Source: Juglans regia
Lineage: Eukaryota; Streptophyta; Magnoliopsida; Fagales; Juglandaceae
DNA length: 64,000 bases
Assembly (NCBI RefSeq): GCF_001411555.2
Contig: NC_049916.1
Span: 8,459,889-8,523,888 of the forward strand
Direction of reading: 5' to 3'
This document shows, piece by piece, positions 47,701-59,700 of the stretch (position 1 is its first letter; every line of letters starts with the position of its first letter). The translations under genes were made by a program, and so were the position numbers. The notes below the pieces were generated by a model. The model saw only the letters and a program-made list of their open reading frames with translations. It searched no databases and was not told the origin of the DNA.

Positions 47701-50700
47701 ATTCTTAAAAGGAAAAACAATGTATTGCATGAATGAATAATGTGTTCAAGTCAAGCACAAATCTAACAAGTACAACTTCCAGCAAGGGCATGTGGCTAAA
47801 TTCTCAGTAGTCTTTTCACATGGAAAAGAAACCCTCTCTAAAATACCCTAGTAAGTAAAAGGTTTGGCACAGGAAACTCGAAGTAAATTAAAATAACTAG
47901 AGTAAAAGATAAGTAGATTTTGTTGAAATAGCATAGAAGATGAGAGAATACGAAATTGCCAAGAAAAACTTCCATAGCTTAAGTTCCCCATTGATGTATT
48001 CTACTGTTATACAAGTGCCATAGAATCAAAACAAATATGTTGAGATCTTAGACTAATGATAGAATCATCAAATAACAGGAGAGCTAATCTTCCAAGACAA
48101 TCATATGACAATTGAGCCTCAAATCTGTCACCAATCCAGCGCCAAATCTATCACCGTTAATTATGCACAAAGTCTGTCAACACTTCCCTCAAGCTGAGGG
48201 ATAGAGCTTATCCAAGATTGTGTGGAAATTATTATTTGTGACTCGCTTTGTCAAGACTTTTGCAAGCTGTTATCCAGTCTTCACGAGAAGTGTGGAGATG
48301 ATGCCTACGAAGTTTCTTTTTCGTAAAGTGTCTATCTATCCCAATATGCTTTTGATCATATTGGACGGGGTTGTGTGCAATACTAATAGCAGCCTTTAGC
48401 TATGTTTGGAACACAAACTCTCAACCCATCTCAAACTAATTATTGATGGAACTCACTACTTTTTCAACTTCTCATAAAAAAGCTAAACTCATCTCAACCT
48501 ATTTCATACATTTAAACACATATCTCAACCTATTTACATTCAAACACATCTCAATGGGACCCACAAAATATTATTATTCTCAGATCATCTCAACATCCAA
48601 ACACAGCTTACTGTCACAAAGCAACCTTATGGGATATTTGGTGACACATACCGATTCCTTCAAAACTATCTCCGGTCATAATATTTTCATGAGTCTTAGA
48701 GCAACTCAGCCTCTGCACTGGATCTAGCAACAACAGATTGCTTCCTGCCATGCCCAGTTACTAGATCTCCCCAACAAATGTGCATTATCATGAGGTAGAT
48801 CACATATCGGTGACTGAACCTGCCCAATTAGTAGTAGTGTAGGCATCTTTTTTCAGGTAACCATGTTGAGTAAACATCAAAGCTTTACCAGGTGAAGAAT
48901 TCAAATGATTAAGGATTATATAGACAGCTCACATGGAAATTCCATGTGATGAGTGCATAAATTTGCATACCACACTTATTGCATATGCAACGTCTGCTCC
49001 GCAGGATTGTCAATGGGTTTACAACCTAGCATTCCTCTTTCCTTGATAAATAAAATATGCCATGTCTTGATCTTGCCACCTCAATGTCCAGAAAGTACTT
49101 CAAATTTCCCAGGTCTTAAATATCAAATTCCTTGGCAAGAGATTGCTTTAGTTTTTGCACCTCCTCCTCATCATTTCTAGTCAACACAATGTCATCGATA
49201 TATATAATGAGAGCAGTTTCTCATCCATGAGGAGAATGCTTAATGAGTAGTGTTTGGTCCGCCTGACTTTGTTTTTAACTACACTTATGCATAGCTCTGG
49301 AAAATATTTCAAACCATGCCCTCAGTAACTATTGTAGACCATACAGTGCTTTTTTGAGTTTACACACTTACGTTTACAACTCAAAAACTAAAGACTGTGA
49401 GAACTTCCAATATACTTCTTCTAGGTTGTCATGAAGAAATACATTCTTTACATCAAACTGATGAATGACTGGTCCAAATTTGCAGCTAGTGAAAGTAAAA
49501 TGCTAATGGAATTCACCTTGAATATTGATGCAAATGTTTCTTCATAATTAATCCCTTGAATTTGCGGGTATCTTTTTGTAATCAATCTGACCATGTATCT
49601 TTCTACGGATCCATCGGCTTTGTGCATAATGGTAAACACCCATTCACATTCCACTGCCCCTTTTCCAATAGGCAACTCAAATAAATCCCATGTATTGTTT
49701 TTATTGAAGGCTTTCATCTCCTATTGCATTGCTCAAATAAATCCCATGTATTGTTTTTATTGAAGGCTTTCATCTCCTATCACATTGCTTCCAATCACCA
49801 AGTGCTTCCTGTAAATTTTAAGGAGCAGGCATAGAGGACCATTTCGATATAAATGACTGAAATGAGGGTGAAAGATGCTGGAAAAACACAAACTTAGATA
49901 CGGGATGTTGAGTACAAACCTCACTACTTTGCATTGTGCAATAGGAAGATCAAAATCATTACCAGTAGGTATTAGAGGATCTACATCAGAGTTATTAGTA
50001 GAAAGACCCATGTCAGATGGTTGGCTAGGAGCTTCTCTCATGGCCTTACATTTGGAGTAAACCTTTAGTTCCTTCACAGGTGCCTCGTCAGACCTTCATC
50101 AGCAATAGGTATTTCTACATCCATCAGCAAAAAGTGCTTGGGAGCTGGAGGATGGTAACACCTGTAGCCTTCTTGAGAACCCAAGTCACCCAAGAAGAGA
50201 CATTTAAGGGCGCAAGGATCTAGTTTACTCCAATGAAGATGGACAAAGCAAACACATCCAAAGACATAGGGAGGAATACAAATTTTGGAAGATATGGATG
50301 TGGACAAAATTCCAATTGGTGTCTTGAAGTCCAAGACACGCAATGACTTTCTATTAATGAGATATGTTGCTGTGAGCAAGGTATCAACCTAATAACTATG
50401 AGGAACATTCATAGTAAACAATAGATGAGTTACTTCTAGAAGGTTCTATCTTTCTCTTAGCCACACCCTTTTTTGGCTGTATTAGCACATGGTTTGATGA
50501 ACAATGCCACGCACATGAAGAAAGGTATGAAGAGTATTAGATAGGTACTTGCTTCCATTGTCAAAACAAATGATTTTGACGGAGAAATTGAATTGGGTCT
50601 GAATCATTTTGTGAAATATCTTGAAAACAGACGGTGCATCACTTTTATTTTTTCAACATGTAGATCAATGTAATGTGCAAGAGAAATCATTGATGAAAGT

Positions 50701-53700
50701 AACAAACAAATGATGCCCAGACAAAGACACAAACCAAGAAGGCCCCCAAACATCAGTATGAACAATGGCAAAAGTCTTGGTACTTCTGTTGGTACTAGAA
50801 GGAATGACATGCGATGGTGTTTTTCAAGTTCACAAGTTTCACATTGAAACTTAGAAACATTATTATGCACAAATAAGGAAATATTCGATGCAATAGAGAA
50901 AAGGAACAATAACGAAGGTGTGGCATTGATGCCAAAGTCAACTCTTTCCTCCAGAATAGTATGACCGCACCACATGATATGCTTGTTGAAGTACACCTTG
51001 TGTTGTTAGCTGAGGGTCCAGATAACAAAGACCATCCCAGTAGGCTACCACTACCAAGTCTGAAATGGTCCGAGTAGGGAATGCCAACAACTTAAGGAGC
51101 TTGGCTAACTCGTGGGTTTACAAGGTATCTTAGAATGAATTGATCGAGAAGATTGTGTAGGTTGGCAAGTTGGAAGAGGTTGTACTTGTCAAAAGGAATT
51201 GGAATCACCTTAAACATGAGCATTCACTCAATTTGCCTACTTATTATCTCTCAATGTTTCCTCCTCCGGGCCGATGTGCTGAATCACATTAAGAAGCTCC
51301 AACGTGACTTTTTTGGAGTGGACTACATGAAGAATTTCAATTTCACCTGGTCAACTGGGATAAGGTATGCACCCCGATCTTAGGTGGTGGTGGGTTGGGG
51401 ATTCAATGATAGACTTCAAATAATGGTGCTCTCTAGAGGCATAAGGTGCTTATGTTGTGGGCTTGTGGAAAAATATTAGACAGGGTTGGGGAATCTTTGC
51501 TCAACAAATTAGATTTGTGGTGGGGGATGGTTCGAGGATAAGTTTTGGCATGATATTTGGTGTGACAATACAGTGCTTAAGGACACTTTTACTACTGCAT
51601 ATCTCATTGCATGCAAGCAAAAACTATTGGTGGCAGAGCTATTGGAGTTTCCAGGTGGCTCTTCTCAATGGAACATTAACTTCCTCAGGGCGGCCCATGA
51701 CTAGGAAGTTAGTGCTGTTACATAATTTTTCAGCTTACTACTCCACCAAAATAGGGAATCAAGAAGTAGACCAGATGTTTTGGAGTCCCTCCAAGAAAGG
51801 AAAAGTCTTTGCACACTCCATTTAGAGTACCATCATCAATCAAGGTAACAAACACTTCCCTTCGAGGACCATTTGGAGGAGTAAGGCGCTTCTAAAGGCT
51901 GCCTTTTTTATATGATCTGCATCATTAGGGAAGATTCTAACCATGGAAAAATTACAAAAAGGCCAAGTCATTGTATTTGATTGGTCCTGTATGTGCAGGA
52001 AAAGTGGTTAAACTGTGGATCACTTGTTACCCCATTGTGAGGCTGCCAAGGCCCTGTGGGATGATTTATTTGGCAGAATTAGGGTAGTGTGGGTTATGCC
52101 TAGGAGGGTGGTCAATATTATAGCTAGTTGGAGAAACTTTTATAGTATCCCTCAAATTGCACCAATATGGACCATCATATCTGGAGGGAAAGAAACAACC
52201 AGAACTTCAATATTAAGGAATGTTCACTAGAGGAACTCAAAAGCTTCTTTTCAACAAGTTATTTCTTTGGGAAATAGCCTTATATTATAATGGGCTCACT
52301 TTCCACGATTTGCTTGTATCTATTTTTTCTTCCTAGTTAGGTGTTTCTCTTGTATACAGTCCGTGTACTTGGGCTATGCCTATTGACATTAATAAAAATT
52401 TTATTTATAAAAAAATCTAAGAGGTTTTAACAAAAAGATTAGCAAGCCTTGCCATATATATCTTATGAAATTGATCTTGTTAGAAAGGCAGCTGATGGTA
52501 GCAGAATCAGAAGCTTCAGAAAAACTTTTAGTTCAATAATTTCTTTCTTACCTGTGAATATATATTAGAGCGAATTGCATCTCTAAATCCTACAGAGCAA
52601 TATTAAATCATACAGAATTAACAGATAGCAATGTTAACTTACCATGTTTAAAATCAAATGCATTACGTGTGGAATATGTCTCTTTCACCTTCTGGCTGGT
52701 CCAACTGATAAGCATTTTATAATACATATTGGCTTGCATGGTCAGACCTAAAAAACAAATATCTTAATCACCAATTCAGGGGAAACACTTATAGGAAGAG
52801 AGCTATTGAAAAACTTGGCACATTAGTAAAATGCTTGGCCACATTTCCATCAAAGATAATTGAAAAAGGAGCAAAATCCCAACATGGGGATAAATACATA
52901 CAAGAAAGAACCAGGAAAAAGCCTGTTAAAGACAATTTCATTGAGCTGGTGATTATCACCTTAGCATTTGATGAATCACCCAGTAAATTGTGGCCAAGCA
53001 TCAAGCATGCAATTAAATGAGAGAACATCCAACAAGGCAAACCTGATGAAAAGTAAATGGGAATCTTTAAATTCATTCGCTCCCAGTAATCCTCCAACAA
53101 GATGCAGAGCTCCTAATTGATAATGGATTTGATTGTCAAAAATATTACTAGAGACTAGTTCACAAGAAACCCACATAATGTAAATATTGAGCTGACATGT
53201 GAGATATCTAAGATGCATCAAAAACTTGATAAAGAGTATCAGAATGCAGTAAGGCACTAGACAAAGATAGGGATGATCTTACATGACATGTAACAGAAAA
53301 CAGAAAACAAAGGTTACAAAAACAATATAATAAAATAGCATCTTACATGATATGGTATCTTAGTATCAAACCTAGAGAATAAATGTAACTACAGAAGGTG
53401 ATCAAGCACTCACCACTACACTTAAATGCAACACCAATCCAACAGAATTACATTCCTTTAATCAGGTAAGACATAATAGGCGAAATTTCATATGAATAAA
53501 GTACAGACTTAAAACTTAAAGTTCAATTGGAATTTAGAAAAAAATATAAATTAACAGCTATACTGATGACAACACCTGAGCTCTTCCGAGAGCAAATGTA
53601 GGAATGAGCACCTTTCCTCCTCCCAGAACACATTTATGAACCTACATTTGTTTGTTATGGAAAGAAAAGAGAAAAGAATTATTGGAGGCCATATATGTTA

Positions 53701-56700
53701 AACCTTTAACTATGAGTCAAACAAACAAACACATGCATAATATTACTCTTGACCCCAGTATTCGCGTGTTCAAAAAAATACTATAGTAAGATCACCAATT
53801 GTAATAACGCGGATTGAGTATAGGAAAGTGGTAAATGAAATCCCACTTGCTTATGGGAGAGAAGTTCTTGTCCTTTATAATGATTCCAATGTACTTCAAC
53901 TGTAACCTTGACTGGTCCTTTAGAGCATAAACCCGGATGTGACTTGGGCTTTCCTTGGGTTGTTACAATAATACAATCAACTAAGAAAGTATATGTAGAC
54001 ACATGCATATCAAAATAAAGCATTCAAGAAAGAAAAGAAAATATGAATTTGTAATGCGAAGCATAACTAGAAAGAAACTCCGTAACTAATTTGGTCTATA
54101 CTCTTTCGGATCCCCTTTTCAATAATTTTTTCATTCATAAAGTAACAATATATTAGTGCACAATAAATAGAAAATACTCATAACACTTGCTTGGGAGGGA
54201 GGTGGGATTTCATTTGATATGCAAGGTTACAATTGAAATCCCTAGGAATCATTATAAAGAATGAGAACTTCTACTGCAAGTGGGATTTCATTTACCACCT
54301 TCCTATATTCAATCCGCACTATGACAATTGGTGATCTTACTATAAGCCCGGATGTGACTTGGGCTTTCCTTGGGTTGTTACAATAATACAAGCAACTAAT
54401 AAAGTATATGTAGACACATGCATATCTAAAGAAAGCAATCATTGAGAAAGAAAAGAAAATATGAATTTTTAATGTGAAACATATGCTAGAGAGAAAAAAA
54501 CTCAGTACTTAATTTGGTCCATACTCATTTGGATCCCCTTTTCCATAATTTTTTTCTTCCATAACATAACAATATATTAGTGCACAATAATCAGAAAATA
54601 CTCATAAAATTTTTATTGTTAAAATAAGTGGTGTCCAATTTACAACGCGACAAGTACCATACAATGAGAGACCTTTTTATCATGTGTCCAAAATCATACT
54701 GAAAAATTGACAGTACAACAAGAACTATCATATTTAAGAACTAGCATTTTGACTGCCTTGATTATTTCAACATTCGTTAAAACTAAAAGTACTTGATTAG
54801 AGGCATGATTTATAAAGGAATCAATATCAAGAAGTTGGAAGCACAAGTGTCGTACCTTGTACCTCCAAAAATTATAAACATTGGAGACAAGAACGAAGCA
54901 AAAAAAAAAATAGTATGTGCAAAAATATTTGAGATTTAGTAGTGCTGTTATTTTCATACAGCTTTAAGAAATTCTGCCTCCCGACTGTATTTCGAGTCAC
55001 GTATAGTTGTTGCATATGTGGACCTGTAACGAGAATAGAGAGAACATAATATTCTATCATAAACCATTCAACAAAATTTACTCAAATATGGTCCTGAAAG
55101 TCTCCCTAATCCATGTGGAAACATACATATCGTGGCTCAAAAGTAGGGAGACTAAAGGCAGACATATTGCCCTAAAATTGTAGATAGGAAACATGAAAAA
55201 CAATAGATAAGCACATAATAATCTAAACATGCATATGTTGCATACTCTGTGATTAGAAGGTCCAGCTGTAGTCGATCAATTTGAGCTGCTCCCAGATGTC
55301 TATCTGGTGTCATATTATAGTCTCCCGTGTAAACTATAGCAGAATCTCCCACCTTTGTGTAAAACATTGCTGCTCCAAGAACCTTATGGACATAATAAAC
55401 AAGGAAATCTTGATGAACAACATGGGATGGACCCATAATATGGACTGAAAAAAACAGATTGCTTTCTCCAAGTTATTCATACAAACCATTGAAAGCTGCT
55501 TGCTATCGGAGATGATTATGTTAAAGTTCTTCTGATGAAAACCAGGTCAGTCAGATGCTAAAAAATGGAAAATCGTAAAATGCATCCTTTGTGGGCACAC
55601 AGGAATGTGTTGCATCAACTAATACAATCACTTGGGGTAAGTCCGATAAAGTAAAGTTTTGTCTGCCACTTCAAGTAGGCAAGAGAAAGGTGAACAATCA
55701 AGCTTCAAAATCCATAGGTCACAAGCCGATGGTAACACCTCCATCGTTAGCCTCAGGCTTCAATCCAGCCGATTGTAACACCTCCAAGTGCACTGAGGAT
55801 GTCAGCCGTGCCATCCAAAACACCACCCGACGCCAAGCAAGGCATTGCTGCGCTGCCAAGCCATGTACCCTATTATTTCCATCACCCAATTATAGACACC
55901 GCTGCACCACCAACACTCCCATCCTTTTTGGTTTTCCATCTCCCTAGCAAGCCACCGTAAGTCTCTCATGCACGTTATCTGTTGGTATTCTAGTGCCAAC
56001 AGTGGTATGTTCATAGTTGGTTTCCATAGATGCTACCGGTTAGTGCATGCATTATGGGTTCATATGGTAGCTACCATCTAGGTCAAGTTGGTTATATGGG
56101 TCAATGAATAGTTACAGGTTGTAGACTTAGGAATAAGTGGGTTGTATTTCATGAATTAAGTGTTTTGAGTGGATGGAATCCGGTGGATCATGGATTTTTT
56201 TTTTTTTTATAGAAGGGGGTGGGGGGTTTCGAATCCAAGTTTTCCATTTGGAGAACCAGGCCATATCCCATCAGGCCATTAGGCTCTTGACAGATCATGG
56301 ATTTGTTTTAATCATGAGTTGGATAAGTAAATTTCATGTTTAGGCGTCATAATATCTTCAGGGTCTAATCGCATGACTATTTGGAGAAATGGCATGGATA
56401 TCAATTATTTGCGAGTGATGATATTTTAGGGTAATGAGGATTTAGATATTAGGGAAACACATGTTATTTAAGTTTTTTGGTTTTAACTACGAAGTACGTG
56501 CTTAATTAGAGATTTACGCACAGTTGAAAATTTATGCAAGTTAAGTGCCTATTTTATAGGTGATCGATCACGTGTCAGAAATATTGGATTTATACTATGA
56601 GGTAAGTAGCATGATCATACCCTTACACAGTTGTACGGTAAATGATGTCTTTTCTAAAAAAAGTATGTATGTGCACCCTTCATTGGAAGCCCTTTTAACA

Positions 56701-59700
56701 TACCCAAGTCATGAAAGAAGTGATTTTTTACTACCATGATAAATTTATAAATGTCATGATTTCATGCATAAGTTCCTGTTAATTTACACATGCATCACGA
56801 TATTTTATGAAAAGTCGTGATTTTATGCGAGGATGCCGAGGAGTCATGCATCAAAATATTTATGAAAATTCATGATTATATGCAAGGAATTACGCATCAA
56901 AATATTTTATGGAAAGTCATGATGAGAAAACATGTATCACGACATTTATGAAAGCTTATGATTTCATTATAAATCCATTATACGACAAGATATGATATGG
57001 CAAGATATGACAAAAAAATGTGCATGTATGATTATGATGAGGTATGACAGTTAAGATATGTAATGGCCTATGCTACGACAGTGAAGACACCATGTGGTTA
57101 AGGGGCATATTGCATTGCCAGGATGGACACGCTGGTAGTACACCCAATATTGTCATCCTTATGTATGGGTTCCCAACCCGTGGCCACGGATGAAATCAAA
57201 ATCTTTGAGATTTGCTAACCCTAACTCACGGGAGTCAACAATGGATACTAACCAATGAGGAAAAGTGAAAGACAATTTAAGGCATTTCATGCACAGTGCA
57301 AGTCCATGCTCGTGTTATTTACGTATGTAATTATGAGTATGTACACTTTCCAAAAAATCCCCATGTTTATATTATGTCTACTATATGATGTGTTGCTTCC
57401 TAAGCATTCAACCCATTTTTCTATGTTTTTATTTTTTAACCACCCCAGGTGAAGATCTTTACAAAAATGGAACTGCAAGACAGGAATTGGCTCAAGTAGG
57501 CAAGGCAGAGGTCTAGACAAGTATGACCTGTCAATTGAGTCCGTAACCCACACAAGCATGCTTGCCAATTGAGAATGTAATTTGTAGGTAAAGTTCAGAA
57601 GCCTTACATGTCCTGCATAGTAGGCACGAATCATAAGATCTTTATCAACCTGTACCGTCTGCTTTACATCCACTGCTATAACTGCAATGAGGAACCAAAT
57701 CAAGAAAACAAAAGCAAAAATCTATGTGGAAAGAAGTAGCAGATGTTGGATTTAGACTGTTGGGCAGCATAGATATGTCCAGAAAAGAAGAATCTTTGTT
57801 TACATATGTATCCATGTTAGCAAAAGTGCTTCATTCTCAGTATACTGCCTAGCATAAGATAAATGAGGGGGGATAAATGAGGGGGAAAAGACAGACATTA
57901 TTTCAGAGACCAAGCAATTGTGTGTGTGTGTGTGTTTTTTCTTTTTTGTGAGTGGGTGGGTGGGTGGGCCCCTTTTTTCTGACAAGAAAAAAATTTATTG
58001 AAACAAGTAAATTGGCATAGCACAAGTACATACAAAATCAAAAACCTAATTACAAGTTAAGAACTCAAGAAAATAGTGAGCACTAGTTCCATAGAATACA
58101 ATAGCCAAAGCCCAAAGAAAAAAGGTATGGAAAAAGAAACATATAAGTACTTATAAAAAAAAAAACATCTAAGTTCATCCAATGAGTGTTCATGATCTTC
58201 AAAACTTTGGCCGTTCCTCTCAATTCCAATGCACCACATGAGACATAATGGGATCAAGTTCCACACAACAACGATTTGAGAGTTATCCCAAAAGCCTCTC
58301 CAACAAGGTAAAAAGATCCACCACCCTCCTAGGCATCATCCACACTATTCCAATCCTATTAAAAACCTCGTCCCATAACACCCTTGCCACCTCATAGTGA
58401 AATAATAAATGATACACCGATGCGCCACATCTTTTACGCATGAAATATCAATCCATAACAGTGAAGTAACAATTAGTTCGCACTTCCTCAAGATATCCAT
58501 GGTCAATATTTTCCCAAGAGATGCAGTCCAACCAAAGAAAGTGACCTTGGAAGGCATGTTGCTCTTCCATACGCACTTCCAAGGAAAAGAATGTGCAATG
58601 TTCAGACACGACAAAACCTTGTACATAATTGAACAATGAACTTCTTATTTCCAGAATGAATCCAAACCATTCTACCTATCTCAACCCTACCAACACTCGT
58701 GGCATACAACAAGCTAAACAAATTAAAAATTGCACCAGTTTCCCAATCTTGATTAGCTCTAATAAAACACACATTCCACTGAGGGGAACCACTAGATATG
58801 CCCAAAAGGTCTACCATCAAAGCATCATGTATGAGCAATCCAAAAGAGAGAGGGAAATGGCCAAGGTCCGAAAAAAAGGTAATGTAAAGTCTGCAAACAG
58901 TAGATGAGAGACATTAACAAAACCATTGTTAGTACACCCCACCAAAAATCCTGCAAGGAAACCTCCTCCAACCGCCACCCCCAACATCCGACTAAGTGCA
59001 TCCATAACTATAGCAAAGAGGAAAGGAGACAACAAGTCCTATTGTCTCAATCCATGGGTACTATTGAAGAAGCCAACTACAATGCCATTCACCACAACCG
59101 AGAATCGGGCCGTGGAAACACAATACCTAACCCAATTGCACCACCTCTCCCAAAAGCCACATCTCCCAAGTAAGTAAAATAGAAAGTCTAAATTAACATG
59201 ACCATAAGCTTTCTCCATGTCAAGCTTGCAACAAATACCCAGCACTCTCAATATAATTCTATTCTCCAAACAATCATTGGCAATTAACATTGATTCAGAA
59301 TTTGTCTTCCTTTGACAAAAGCGTTCTAAGATTTTGAGATTATCATCTCCATAACCATAGTCATGGGGTAGGAAATAACTTTAGATATGATTTTATAAAC
59401 CCCATTGACAAGACTAATGGGGAGAAAATCCATCACATCTAAGTCGCCACCCACTTTGGGATAAGTGCTATGAAAGTTGCGTTAAGAATTTTTTCTACTT
59501 ACCATAAGAATATAATTTGTGAAAAACCTTCATAATATCTCCCCATACAATATAACAACAAACATGAAAAATGCGATGGTAAAGCCATCCAAACCAAGAG
59601 CTTTATCTTTGGTCATCCCTCTTACTATTTGTAGAACTTCATTCTCCTCAAATGGTCGTTCCAACCAATTAGTACTCGAACATCAAGTTTAGGCCTTCAA

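Larger units (their letters stand above)
48170..51070 (-). mobile_element. Copia-5, decayed copia fragment
   Basis: The minus strand carries the pre-integrase/integrase start (50996-50604, [17 protein letters not shown]), integrase end (50379-50077), integrase-RT linker, RT start (49717-49448) and weak RT/RNase H remains (49330-48700), down to a PPT-like cttccctcaagctg at 48182-48195. The order fits copia. No LTR pair is evident. A MITE-A copy lies inside at 48397. Confidence 0.75.

Noticed and set aside
55591..55947. 118-codon plus-strand open frame
   Set aside because: Intronic, Cys/Pro/Ser-rich translation without domain similarity; the opposite strand is also partly open. I see no evidence for a gene.
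56690..57060. CRISPR-like or regulatory array of catga/tcatgat words
   Set aside because: Units are irregular in length and spacing with no constant repeat; this is a plant intron with degenerate AT-rich repetition.
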